Below are positions 14,193 through 22,600 of a stretch of 24,090 bases of DNA, in pieces; the stretch's first letter is position 1; each line of letters starts with the position of its first letter. The notes beneath the pieces were generated by a model that searched no databases, was not told the DNA's origin, and saw only the letters and a list, made by a program, of their open reading frames with translations. Where the stretch lies: NCBI GenBank assembly GCA_002349565.1, contig DEDN01000017.1, positions 1 through 24,090 on the forward strand, in the 5' to 3' direction. The stretch is from Alphaproteobacteria bacterium UBA2903. Lineage in GTDB: Bacteria > Pseudomonadota > Alphaproteobacteria > CAAGCB01 > CAG-977. A program made the position numbers and the translations under genes.

Positions 14193-15251
14193 ATGCGCAT
14201 TGTAAACGTGATGATCAGCAAAGTGCAGGGCGGTGTTGAACAGGCGTTCGACGACTACGGGCGCGCTTTGGCTTTAAAAGGACACGATGTCTTGGCTGTT
14301 ATGGACGCGCGCGGAAAAACGGCGGAAAAGTTCAAAGCTTCGGAACGCATTGAGCCGTATTTCATCCGTTTCAACCGCTGGAATTTGTTTTTGCTGATTC
14401 CGCTGTATTTCGAACTGAAAAAATTCCGTCCCGATTTGATTATTCTGCACAGCAAAAAGGCGATTGATTTGTTTTCCCTTTTGGCGCGGCTGCTGAAAAT
14501 CAAAACCGTTGCCGTCGCCCATAATCCGAAGCTGAAAAAAATCGACAAGTGCGACGCCGTTTTTTCCATTACGCAGTACCAAAAGGACATTTTTGTTCAA
14601 AAGGGGCTGAAGCCCGACCGCGTGTTTGTCATTCCGAATATGATTGACGACGCGCGTCCGCTTGCACCCGCAAAACCGTTTGCGAAACCGCCCGTTGTCG
14701 GCGTTATCGGACGGCTTGACGACCCTGTGAAAGGCTTTCCCGATTTCATCAGAGCGTTGGGGGAGTTGAAAAAGCAAAACATTCCGTTTAAGGGGGTTAT
14801 CGGCGGCGCGCCGACGGGAAAAGACAGGTCGGAATACGACAAAATCGTTGCGCTGATTCAAGAACTGAATCTGCAAAACGATGTCGATTTGTTGGGTTGG
14901 TTTTCAAACCAAGATGATTTTTATAAGTTAATTGACGTTTTTGTTTTGTCGTCGACACATGAATCGTTCGGCATTGTGTTGCTGGAAGCCATGGTGCGCG
15001 CAAAGCCCGTTGTGTCGTCGCTGGCGGAAGGACCGCGTGAAATTTTTGCAGACAACTCCGCCGCTTATACGTTTCCCGCCGGTGATTGGCAGACGTTGGC
15101 GAAGTGTTTGAAAGCCGCTTTGTCCGATCAATCCGCCGCGCGGCAAAAAGCGGTCGAGGGCTACAATTTGGTGCGGCAACGGTATTTGCTGGCGTCTGTC
15201 GCCGAAAAACTGGATAAGGCGGTGAGGGCTGTCAAATCCGGATTTTCTTGA
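14193..15251 (+). CDS. Family 4 glycosyltransferase
   Basis: This 352-residue protein is a GT-B fold retaining glycosyltransferase of family 4. The N-terminal domain opens with VMISKVQGGVEQAFDDYGRAL, whose glycines match the acceptor-side loop. The C-terminal domain starts near 165 (VVGVIGRLDDPVKGFPDFIRAL) and has the E-x7-E donor-binding motif at E257 and E265 (ESFGIVLLEAM), followed by KPVVSSLAEGPREIF. Enzymes of this type build lipopolysaccharide core, O-antigen or capsule at the inner face of the cytoplasmic membrane. AAGGG (14181-14185) lies seven bases before the start. Its 3' end overlaps the convergent family 2 gene by 20 bases. Confidence 0.9.
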   Translation: MRIVNVMISKVQGGVEQAFDDYGRALALKGHDVLAVMDARGKTAEKFKASERIEPYFIRFNRWNLFLLIPLYFELKKFRPDLIILHSKKAIDLFSLLARLLKIKTVAVAHNPKLKKIDKCDAVFSITQYQKDIFVQKGLKPDRVFVIPNMIDDARPLAPAKPFAKPPVVGVIGRLDDPVKGFPDFIRALGELKKQNIPFKGVIGGAPTGKDRSEYDKIVALIQELNLQNDVDLLGWFSNQDDFYKLIDVFVLSSTHESFGIVLLEAMVRAKPVVSSLAEGPREIFADNSAAYTFPAGDWQTLAKCLKAALSDQSAARQKAVEGYNLVRQRYLLASVAEKLDKAVRAVKSGFS

Positions 15252-16200
15252 AGAAATCAAAACGTTTGCGGGCTGTTTCATAATTGCCGGCAAGCAGGGC
15301 GTTCAGCACAAAACGTCTGCCGATGGTCAAATCGTGCGCAGAAACGTAAGTGTTTTGTTCCAAATTTTTCCATTCATTGCAAAACAGAGTCAACAAATTC
15401 GAATCCGGCGATTTGAGCAGCGGCGTCAGCAGACCGAAGATCTGATACCGCGCCGCATAGCGGGAAAAATACCGCAGCTGTTTTTTCGGCATCCGCTGCA
15501 ATTCGGCGGACAGCATTTCGGCAACCGTGAACACGTCCGTAATTTTTTCGGCGGTTATCGTTTTGGTGATTTGCGTCGGATGGGAACGGTAGAAATACAA
15601 ACGATTGGCGATATACGCCGCTTTTTTCACGCGTTCGAACACTTTGAAAGTCGTATAAAAATCCTCGGCGATTTTGACGGCTGGAAAACGCAGGTTGTCA
15701 AACAGGCTGCGGCGGTAGAGCTTTCCCCATGCCATAACGTTTATTTTTTTGCGAAACAAAGGCGCGAAACCCGATGCCGTGCGGATTTTTTTGATGCTTT
15801 CGTCGGGAACGGTGTCGTTTATCGTTGCGTCGCAGCCGATTCTTTTGAAACCGTGGCAAACGACGTCCGCATTCGTTTTGTTTTGAACGGAAAGCAATAT
15901 TTCAAGCGTTTTGGGCGACAGCAGATCGTCGCCGTCGCAAAACACGATGAAATCACCCCGCGCGATTTCCAACGCCGCGTTTCTTGCCATTCCCGCCCCG
16001 CCGTTCGGACGGGTCAAAACACGGATGCGGGCATCCCGTTCGGCATAATCCTGCAAAATCCGCAAGCAGCCGTCGGGCGACGAATTGTTGACGGCGATGA
16101 TTTCAAAATCGGAAAACGTTTGGTTCAAAACGGCGTCCAGCGTTGCGGGCAAGTATTTTTCGCAATTGTAAACGGGAATAATGACGGAAATCACGGGCAT
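15232..16200 (-). CDS. Family 2 glycosyltransferase
   Basis: This 322-residue protein is a family 2 (GT-A) glycosyltransferase. VISVIIPVYNCEKYLPATLD opens the domain; FEIIAVNNSSPDG near 32, PNGGAGMARNAALEIARGDF near 65-84 and FCDGDDLL with D89-G-D91 are the nucleotide and metal motifs. GKLYRRSLFDN, near 158, is the typical second half. Residues beyond about 215 are helical and diverge, so the sugar and acceptor are unknown. AAAGG is eight bases before the ATG. Two bases-shy of the promoter of the next gene, it is divergent from the DtxR-family regulator and convergent with the family 4 gene. Together the three glycosyltransferases look like a small surface-polysaccharide set. Confidence 0.9.
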   Translation of the reverse strand: MPVISVIIPVYNCEKYLPATLDAVLNQTFSDFEIIAVNNSSPDGCLRILQDYAERDARIRVLTRPNGGAGMARNAALEIARGDFIVFCDGDDLLSPKTLEILLSVQNKTNADVVCHGFKRIGCDATINDTVPDESIKKIRTASGFAPLFRKKINVMAWGKLYRRSLFDNLRFPAVKIAEDFYTTFKVFERVKKAAYIANRLYFYRSHPTQITKTITAEKITDVFTVAEMLSAELQRMPKKQLRYFSRYAARYQIFGLLTPLLKSPDSNLLTLFCNEWKNLEQNTYVSAHDLTIGRRFVLNALLAGNYETARKRFDFFKKIRI

Positions 16201-16211
16201 TTCAAAAACCT

Positions 16212-16239
16212 TTGTAAATCATTTCGTTTTTACTATACT
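16212..16239 (+). promoter_or_regulatory. Promoter of the DtxR-family gene
   Basis: TTGTAA (16212-16217) and TATACT (16234-16239) are 16 bases apart. AAGGGGG (16259-16265) is the ribosome site, five bases before the ATG. No clear metal-box palindrome is visible. Confidence 0.55.
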
Positions 16240-16270
16240 GAAAGCGGAATTTTAAAACAAGGGGGCTTTT

Positions 16271-16870
16271 ATGACCGTTTCATCCAGCGCCGAAGATTAC
16301 TTGGAAGCGTTGTTTCAACTGGAATCGCAGGGCAAAAAACTGACGGTGACGGCGCTTGCCGAACAGCTGAAGCGCACCAAGGGAACGGTCGTGACCGCGG
16401 TCAAAAAGCTTGCCGAGCAGGATCTTGTCCGCCACCAATCCTACGGTGAAATCAGTTTGACAGGAAAAGGGCGCGAAATCGGCTGGCGGATTGATATGAA
16501 GCATGAATGCCTGACGGGATTTTTCAACGAACTGCTGGGCATCGAGGAACGCAAAGCCGAAGAAATCGCCTGTCTTATCGAACATCACCTTGACGGCGGG
16601 GCGGCGGAAAAGTTTTTCAATCTGGTCGCTTTTTTGACGACGGCGCAGGAAAAAAACAAATCGTTTGCCGCGGATCTTGCCGCCGCTTTGCGCGAAACGC
16701 CCGCCTTGCCCGTTCCTTTGACGCTGTTCAAAGGCGAAAAAGCCGTCGTTTGCCGCGGGGAATACGCGGGCGCGTCGATTGAAAACATTACGGCGGAAAG
16801 CTGTAAAATCAACGGGCGGCAAGTCGCCCTGTCGCCCGAAGATTTTTCAACGATTTGGGTCAAACCTTAA
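16271..16870 (+). CDS. DtxR/MntR-family metal-dependent regulator
   Basis: This 199-residue protein has the DtxR-family layout. The winged helix is at about 5-65 (AEDYLEALFQLESQGKKLTVTALAEQLKRTKGTVVTAVKKL, read in parts). The dimer and metal domain follows, with candidate ligands D9, E12, H78, and C101-x2-E104-H105 in the AEEIACLIEHHL segment; the Cys resembles DtxR (iron) more than MntR (manganese, Glu). The last 60 residues may be an SH3/FeoA-like domain. Such regulators bind DNA when loaded with Fe or Mn and repress uptake genes. No metal transporter is in the window, so its regulon is elsewhere. Its TAA overlaps the stop of the convergent MuiA-family gene in TTAA (16867-16870). Confidence 0.87.
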   Translation: MTVSSSAEDYLEALFQLESQGKKLTVTALAEQLKRTKGTVVTAVKKLAEQDLVRHQSYGEISLTGKGREIGWRIDMKHECLTGFFNELLGIEERKAEEIACLIEHHLDGGAAEKFFNLVAFLTTAQEKNKSFAADLAAALRETPALPVPLTLFKGEKAVVCRGEYAGASIENITAESCKINGRQVALSPEDFSTIWVKP

Positions 16871-18489
16871 AAAAGCAGTTCCCTGTCTTTCGGATAAGTG
16901 ATTGTGTATCCGTAATCGACGGTCTTTTGTTCCTGCGGCTGATAAACGCTTTCCCATTTGATAACGCCGACTTTGCCGTCGGGATCGGTTTCATAGCCCG
17001 CGGTTGTTTTGTCTTTGGTGATATTGACGGCGATGTCGCTGTTTCGGGCGACGGGCAGAAAATCGTAAACGGCGATTTTCAGCGGTTCTTTGTGCAGATT
17101 TTGCACCGCCGCCGCCGTTCGGATCGTGATTTTGTTGTTGCGCGAAATTCTGCCGCCGTTGTCTTCTTCAAAGTCGGCAATCGTGTGTTTGACAAGGATT
17201 TTGTCATCCTGTCCGAATGACAAGTGCAGTTTGGCGTTCGGGCGCAGGAAATTCATTTCCGAATCCCCGATGAACGCTCCGTCGCGGAACAAAGACATCG
17301 TTCCCGGCAGCAGCGGCGCGGGCGCGTTCAGTTGTGTCGAAGCCATTACATAGGCGGCGGGCTGAACAGCCGGAACGGTTTGGGCGTAAATGTCCGCTTT
17401 CGCCGACCAGCCGCCGACCAGAAAACGGTGTTCCGACCCGTCGGACGGAACGTTTGCTTTGCCTTTGACGGCAAAAGTTCCCGCAAAATCCGACCCCGAA
17501 AATTCCGCGGCGGCGATTTCCGCCGTTCCCGACGGTTCGTCCATCGTGTCGGCAAAGGAACTGTCATTGCGGTAAACCGCCACGCCGCGTTCCAGCATTT
17601 TGCCGCGTTTTTTCACGGGTTCGTCCAGATTCAGCCAGCGCGTTTCCAATTCGGGCGGCACCGTGCCGATGACGGGACGCGCGGTCGAAAAAGTCAGATC
17701 GATATTCCGCCATTCTTCGCCCGTATGCTGTGAAATCGTGCCGTACTGCATGATTTCGACGGTTTTGTTGCGGGTGTTCAGGCGCGCTTCGTATGTCGGC
17801 TTCCACGACGCATTTGCGATTTGATATTGCACGGTCAGCTTCGCCGCGGCGGGGGCGGAGGCTTCGACGTTGACGCGGATTTGCTTCGCGCTTTTCGCCC
17901 CGTCGGACAAAAGGCGCAGCTCTTTGTTCAAAGCGGACAGTTCCGCGTCGATTTTGCGGATTTCGATTTGTTTTTCAATCGTTTCCCTGCCCAGCGATTT
18001 CATTCCGTTTTGCAGGCTTTGCCACGCCTTGCCCCACGCATCGGGGGACAAAGCGTCTTTTTTGCCGTTGACCGAAACCTGCGGAACGGCGTTCGATTTT
18101 GCCATATTCTCAAGGAACGTTTTGCCCGTTTCGGCGGCGGTCAATTCCGATTCGACAAAGCGACGTTTGTCCGACAAATCCGCTATTTTGCCGCGCAGCT
18201 TCCGTTCCTGTTCGACAACGAAATCTTTGGAAAACAATTCCTTGATTTCAATCGAACCGATCGAAAACGCGCCCGTTCCCGATATGCGCAAAGACTTTGT
18301 GTCCAGCGCGGCGGGCAATCCGTCGAAAACAATCGTGTGCTTTCCCTGCGGCAATGATACTTCCGCATTTCTGGAAATATCGGCGCGTGTCGGGAAAACG
18401 GTCGCCGCCGTGATGACGGACGGGGTTGGAATTTCGGCGGCGTTTGCCGCAAAAGGAGCCAGCAGCGTCAGAACAATCAGCTTTTTCAT
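16867..18489 (-). CDS. MuiA-family protein (DUF4140/DUF4139)
   Basis: This 540-residue protein is a mucoidy-inhibitor-A-type protein of unknown molecular role. It has a signal peptide (about 1-17, cleavage after ANA), so it should be periplasmic or surface located. An N-terminal DUF4140 region (about 25-125) has TVFPTRADISRNAEVSLPQGKHTIVFDGLP. Residues about 90-200 are predicted coiled coil (DFVVEQERKLRGKIADLSDK onwards). The C-terminal DUF4139 part includes VQYQIANASWKPTYEARL, MQYGTISQHTGEEWRNIDLTFSTARP (read in parts), and the closing VGVIKWESVYQPQEQKTVDYGYTITYPKD strands. It follows the amino-acid binding protein by 11 bases, so the two form a minus-strand transcript. Confidence 0.85.
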   Translation of the reverse strand: MKKLIVLTLLAPFAANAAEIPTPSVITAATVFPTRADISRNAEVSLPQGKHTIVFDGLPAALDTKSLRISGTGAFSIGSIEIKELFSKDFVVEQERKLRGKIADLSDKRRFVESELTAAETGKTFLENMAKSNAVPQVSVNGKKDALSPDAWGKAWQSLQNGMKSLGRETIEKQIEIRKIDAELSALNKELRLLSDGAKSAKQIRVNVEASAPAAAKLTVQYQIANASWKPTYEARLNTRNKTVEIMQYGTISQHTGEEWRNIDLTFSTARPVIGTVPPELETRWLNLDEPVKKRGKMLERGVAVYRNDSSFADTMDEPSGTAEIAAAEFSGSDFAGTFAVKGKANVPSDGSEHRFLVGGWSAKADIYAQTVPAVQPAAYVMASTQLNAPAPLLPGTMSLFRDGAFIGDSEMNFLRPNAKLHLSFGQDDKILVKHTIADFEEDNGGRISRNNKITIRTAAAVQNLHKEPLKIAVYDFLPVARNSDIAVNITKDKTTAGYETDPDGKVGVIKWESVYQPQEQKTVDYGYTITYPKDRELLF

Positions 18490-18500
18490 AATATTTTCCT

Positions 18501-19520
18501 TTATTCCGTAAAATCGGGGGCGTCCATAATGCCGCCGTCGCGGCGCAGTTTGTTCAAACCCCGATTCAGTTTCAAATCCGATTTTTCACCCAGTCCGCGG
18601 GCGATGATGTCGCCGTAGTTGCCTTGTTCCGCGATGGTGCGGTACAGCCATTTCGTATCAACGCCCAATCGGTTCGCCGTGGTTTGGTTTTCAGACAGCA
18701 AAGCTTTGATTTCGGGGTCGTCCGTGTTGAGGAAATCTTCGATGTTTTGGGCGTTGACGCCTTTTTCTTCGGCTTTGATCAGCCCGCGAATCAGCCAGCG
18801 GACGATTTTGAACAATTCGGCGTCGCCGCCGCGAATGACGGGACCCGTCGCGTACGTTCTGACGATTTCGGGCAGGACGACCAGATCGACGTCCGCGGGG
18901 GCTTTTTTGAAATAGTCGGAATGCAGAATTTCCAGCCGTTCCAAAATCAAATCGCACCGCTTCAGGTACAGCAGCTCCTTGGCGCGGGACAAGTTCGGCA
19001 TTGCCATAATCCGCAGGTCAAGACGGTGTTTCGTGTTGTATTCCCGCAGCGTTTTGACGACGAACGGCTGCTGGCTGTCCGCGCAGACGCGCGCGCTCGC
19101 ATAGTCACGCATGGACGCCGCCGCGTCGTTGTAATGCCCGATGAACGCCAAGGCGGAATGGTAAAAAATCGCGGGGAAAGCATGTTCGGATTGCAGTTCG
19201 CGCGCGGGCGACCAGACGTTGCCCGCCAGCAGCACGTCGATTTTGTTTTCGGCAAGCAGACGGTCGCCTTCGCCGCGGTCGACGGGAACGATTTGAATGG
19301 CTTCGGGGCGTCCCAAAACGGCGGTGGCGATTGCTTTGCAGATTTCCGCGTCAATGCCCTTGAACCCGCCGTCGCCGTTCGAAGCGACAAAAGCGTTTGC
19401 GGTCGTGCGCGCCCCGCAGCGAACGATGCCCGTTTGCTTGATGCGGTTCAACGTGTCGCCCGCATGGGCTTGAAAAGCGGTGAAAAAAACGAACAATGCG
19501 AAAATCAAAGACGGCTTCAT
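18501..19520 (-). CDS. AapJ-type amino-acid ABC transporter substrate-binding protein
   Basis: This 339-residue protein is a family 3 solute-binding protein nearest in pattern to the general L-amino-acid binding proteins AapJ/BztA. It has a signal peptide (1-20, cleavage after AHA). TLNRIKQTGIVRCGARTT and GFKGIDAEICKAIATAVLG open the first lobe. The end, EQGNYGDIIARGLGE then LNRGLNKLRRDGGIMDAP, is the AapJ-type tail (compare NYGE..ERN..GS...L.RGLN.L...GG...AP). The usual acidic-ligand contacts differ in places (NVWSPARELQSE where AapJ has TWTLSRD), so the ligand may not be a standard amino acid. No permease or ATPase genes are next to it. AAGGG is seven bases before the ATG. It is divergent from mlaC. 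Confidence 0.87.
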   Translation of the reverse strand: MKPSLIFALFVFFTAFQAHAGDTLNRIKQTGIVRCGARTTANAFVASNGDGGFKGIDAEICKAIATAVLGRPEAIQIVPVDRGEGDRLLAENKIDVLLAGNVWSPARELQSEHAFPAIFYHSALAFIGHYNDAAASMRDYASARVCADSQQPFVVKTLREYNTKHRLDLRIMAMPNLSRAKELLYLKRCDLILERLEILHSDYFKKAPADVDLVVLPEIVRTYATGPVIRGGDAELFKIVRWLIRGLIKAEEKGVNAQNIEDFLNTDDPEIKALLSENQTTANRLGVDTKWLYRTIAEQGNYGDIIARGLGEKSDLKLNRGLNKLRRDGGIMDAPDFTE

Positions 19521-19530
19521 CTGTAAACCC

Positions 19531-19560
19531 TTGTGATACCCCCGAAAAAAGGACTATACT
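19531..19560 (+). promoter_or_regulatory. Promoter of mlaC
   Basis: TTGTGA (19531-19536) and TATACT (19555-19560) are 18 bases apart. The -10 region contains ACTATA twice, separated by CTGC. The divergent binding-protein gene must start in the same 80 bases, but I see no equally good minus-strand pair. Confidence 0.55.
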
Positions 19561-19600
19561 GCACTATAAACGAATTTGACTGCCAAGAAAAGGGAATACA

Positions 19601-20272
19601 ATGAAACGGCTGTTTATCTTTTTGACGCTTTTGCTGGCGGTTCAGCCCGCATTTGCCCGAAACACCCCCGAACAATGGCTGGAAACGCAGGGGAAAGCTT
19701 TGCTGGAGGCTTTGTCCGACACGAACGATCAAAGCCGTTTCGACAAGACCCGCACGATTGCCGAAACGTCGTTTCACAAAAACGAACTGTCGCGGCTGGC
19801 TTTGGGGCGGTACTGGCGCATGTTTTCCGACGAACAGAAAACGCGCTACCGCGAATTGTTTTTCGATTATTTTCTGACGCTTTACACAAAAACGCCGCTG
19901 TCCGTCAAGGATTTGCAGTTTCAAATCACGGACAAGCGTTTTTCGGACAAGGATGTCTTGCTCAAAGTCGCGGTTGACGGATCGCCCGTCGTTCAGATTT
20001 CCTACGATTCCCAAAAAACGACGGATCAAACGCTGAACCCGATGCGAATCGAACTGATTTTTGCCCTGCGTGAACGGGCGGACGGCTTTTACATCCGCGA
20101 CGTTCAGATCGAAGGGCAAAGCATGCTGCTGTTTTTGCGCAAGGAAATCGAGGATTCCCTGCGCCGCGCGGGATCCATGCCCGACCGTTTTCTGTCCGAT
20201 ATGAACAACACGATCAAACAAGGGCGGATCAAACGCGGGACTACAGGTAATTCAGCAAACTCAGCTGGTTGA
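19601..20272 (+). CDS. mlaC: MlaC/Ttg2D-family phospholipid-binding protein
   Basis: This 223-residue protein matches MlaC, the periplasmic shuttle that carries phospholipids between the outer membrane and the MlaFEDB complex. A signal peptide (1-19, cleavage after AFA) is followed by RTIAETSFHKNELSRLALGRYW and FSDEQKTRYRELFFDYFLTLY, the helical hallmark of the family. VVQISYDSQKT, IELIFALRERADGFYIRDVQIEG and SMLLFLRKEIEDSLRR complete it. Hopanoid-linked HpnM belongs to the same fold, so that role is possible. No other mla genes are near. AAAGGGA precedes the ATG. The last 11 codons overlap the end of flgL, on the opposite strand. Confidence 0.86.
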   Translation: MKRLFIFLTLLLAVQPAFARNTPEQWLETQGKALLEALSDTNDQSRFDKTRTIAETSFHKNELSRLALGRYWRMFSDEQKTRYRELFFDYFLTLYTKTPLSVKDLQFQITDKRFSDKDVLLKVAVDGSPVVQISYDSQKTTDQTLNPMRIELIFALRERADGFYIRDVQIEGQSMLLFLRKEIEDSLRRAGSMPDRFLSDMNNTIKQGRIKRGTTGNSANSAG

Positions 20273-22586
20273 TTGCCGATAAAACGGAATACGATACTTC
20301 CAAATCCTGCTTTGCCTGCAGCAGATAGGTAACGGCTTCGGTCTTGTCGACTTTGGTCATATTGTTGATGTAAGTCGTCAGGGATTCTTTGCTTGCCGTC
20401 TGGCTGTCGATGGTTGTTGCGACCAAATCCAGCTTGCTGATGATAGAATACTGAATCGACGTGATGTCGCCGTTGGTTTCCGTCGAATTGGCGCTGAGCG
20501 ACGCGTCCAGAATGTTCAAAGCGTCGGATACGCGGGCATACGCGCTTTCGGGATTGTCGGCGTCCAGCAGATTGCCCTGCGCGATTTCGCCCATGGCGCG
20601 GAACAGCTTTTCAAACGCCGCCGAAGCCGCCGAAACGTCGTTCGAAAACGCGCTGGTTTCGCTGACGCGGTAGGTCGTTTTCAAATATCCGCCGTCGTAA
20701 TAGCCGTCCGTCGCGATGTTTGCCGTCGTGTAGGTGACCGTGTCGCCGTATTCGGGAAAGTCTTTGGTTTTCACGGTCAGCGTTTTGCCGTCGGCGGAAA
20801 CGCCCGCAACCGTGTATTTGCCGTTGTGCGCGCCCGACGTTTTGCCCAAATCGATGGTCGCGCCGACGGGGTAGCTTTTGCCGATGGTGATGCCTTTGCC
20901 GTTGGTGATTTGCTTGCCGTTCGTGATGTTCATGTCTTCGGCGACGGGCGTCGAATCGTCAAAGGAAACCGTGCGTCCGTCGGCGGAAACCGATTTGACG
21001 ATGTACATTCTGTCGTTGCCGTCCGCGCCCTGCACAATCAGCGTGTCGCCCGTTTTATAGGACGAAAACGCGCCCTTGACGGCGGCTTTCATCGCGTTGT
21101 CCTTGGCGTAAAAGCCGATGTCGCCCGTTTGCAGTTCGCTGCCTTTGAGCGAATCGGTGATAAAGCCGCGCGTGTCCGAACGCGTCGCGAAATCCACCGT
21201 TCCCGTCAGCGTTTGCGGAACGGGCGTCGAGCTGGAAAACGTCAAGGTTTTGCCGTTGTCGGACACATCCTTGACATAATAAACTTCGCCGTTGATGGTG
21301 ATGTTCTGTCCCGCTTTTACGGTGTCGAACGTGTGCGCGTTCAATGCTTTGATGGTGTTTTTTCCCGCGTCGATTGTCAGCGGATTGGCGGCGGTGTCGA
21401 CGGTAAATTCTTGGATAACGTCGCCCGCGTTCGATTCCGCCGTAATCGTCCCCGTGTCCAGACTTTGATGAATTTGTGCGGTCGTAACGGGGGCTTCGGT
21501 TACGACTTGTTCCTTGAACGTAATGGTCGAGCCGTCTTTGGAAATCGATTCGATGGTTCTGTAGCCGTCGTTTGCGCCCGTGCCTTCGATTTTCATTTTT
21601 TCGCCGACTTTGAGGTTCGAAAATTCGCCGACGGCGCCTTTCAGTTCATTCGTTTCGGGCTGATTGTTCAAAATGTCTTCGGGCGTGTTGACGAAGCTCC
21701 ACCCTTTCGTGAGCGTAACGCCTGCGGAATCCGTCAGCGTTTCGTTGGTGACGGCTTCGACAAAGGTCAGGGTTTTGCCGTCGTCCGAAACGCTTGCGAT
21801 TGTCAGCGTTTTGTCGTTTCCCGCCGTGCCCGCGACGCCGATTTTGTCGCCGGCGGACAATCCTTTGAATGTGTCGGCGCTGTTGGCGGTCAGCGTTTTC
21901 GCCGCCGAATCGAATGTCATTTCGTTGCCCGCCGCGCCGTTCCACGTTGTCGTTTTGGGCGTCAGCGTTTGAAAATTCTGCGTCAGCGTCGCGCCGCCCG
22001 TCAGTTCGGACAGCGAACTCATTTTCGACAGCGACGCGGAATAGCTGGTCGGATACGTCAGGATTTTGCCGTCATAGGCGGCTTGAAATTCCTCCAAAGT
22101 CGTATAAGGGAAATCGACGGGCTTTTGACCGTCTTTGCCGCCGCCGAAGATGTAATTCCCGTCCACCTGCGAATTTAAATAATACGCCATCAGCGACATG
22201 GCTTCAAAAGCGGCTTCCTGCGTGTTTTGCAGGGCGATAAGCTCTTCTTCCGACGGGTCTTCGCTCATTTTCGTCAGGTCGTTTGCGAAAAATTCGCGCA
22301 GCTGGTCGCGGAAGTCGATGATTTTCGAACGGATGTCGTCAATCGCCTTTTGCTGGGATTCCAGAACGACTTTGCTGATGCTGTTCGTTTCCAGATATTT
22401 TTCGACGACGCTCTGTTCGTTTTGCAGCGACAGAATGCGGTAGCTGGACAATCCGTATTTGTCGTAGGAATCGTACTTGTTGCCCGTCGTCGCCTGATAG
22501 CTGAGCTGGTTAATCGAGGATTTCTGGTTCGACATATTATTCATATAGATTTTATACGTTGCCGTTGTGGGGACGCGTGTTGTCAT
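20241..22586 (-). CDS. flgL: Flagellar hook-filament junction protein FlgL with expanded repeat region
   Basis: The 781-residue protein is FlgL (HAP3), the junction between hook-associated FlgK and the filament, exported through the flagellar system without a signal peptide. N-terminal helices (about 1-150) show the flagellin D0/D1 pattern, ending in MAYYLNSQVDGNYIFGGGKDG, and the C-terminal helices (about 650-781) end in LLQAKQDLEVSYSVLSAINQLSLLNYL. Typical FlgL has about 300-480 residues. Here the middle (about 220-607) holds about five beta-type repeats with the shared core GD-x-I-x-V-x-G-x-x-GND and SVSxDGKTLTF; the DGKTLTF-like ends are at residues 269, 351, 444, 536 and 599. A strong AGGGAGGA site (22600-22593) is six bases before the ATG, and flgK ends 14 bases upstream. 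Confidence 0.92.
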   Translation of the reverse strand: MTTRVPTTATYKIYMNNMSNQKSSINQLSYQATTGNKYDSYDKYGLSSYRILSLQNEQSVVEKYLETNSISKVVLESQQKAIDDIRSKIIDFRDQLREFFANDLTKMSEDPSEEELIALQNTQEAAFEAMSLMAYYLNSQVDGNYIFGGGKDGQKPVDFPYTTLEEFQAAYDGKILTYPTSYSASLSKMSSLSELTGGATLTQNFQTLTPKTTTWNGAAGNEMTFDSAAKTLTANSADTFKGLSAGDKIGVAGTAGNDKTLTIASVSDDGKTLTFVEAVTNETLTDSAGVTLTKGWSFVNTPEDILNNQPETNELKGAVGEFSNLKVGEKMKIEGTGANDGYRTIESISKDGSTITFKEQVVTEAPVTTAQIHQSLDTGTITAESNAGDVIQEFTVDTAANPLTIDAGKNTIKALNAHTFDTVKAGQNITINGEVYYVKDVSDNGKTLTFSSSTPVPQTLTGTVDFATRSDTRGFITDSLKGSELQTGDIGFYAKDNAMKAAVKGAFSSYKTGDTLIVQGADGNDRMYIVKSVSADGRTVSFDDSTPVAEDMNITNGKQITNGKGITIGKSYPVGATIDLGKTSGAHNGKYTVAGVSADGKTLTVKTKDFPEYGDTVTYTTANIATDGYYDGGYLKTTYRVSETSAFSNDVSAASAAFEKLFRAMGEIAQGNLLDADNPESAYARVSDALNILDASLSANSTETNGDITSIQYSIISKLDLVATTIDSQTASKESLTTYINNMTKVDKTEAVTYLLQAKQDLEVSYSVLSAINQLSLLNYL

Positions 22587-22600
22587 TGCTTAATCCTCCC

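Noticed and set aside
15334..16449. A 371-codon plus-strand frame opposite the family 2 glycosyltransferase
   Set aside because: No recognisable domain, and it overlaps both the glycosyltransferase and the start of the DtxR-family gene in other frames.
20826..22178. A 450-codon plus-strand frame opposite flgL
   Set aside because: Low-complexity Arg/Phe/Val/Gly composition and a clear flagellar gene on the other strand; it is a shadow of the repeat region.
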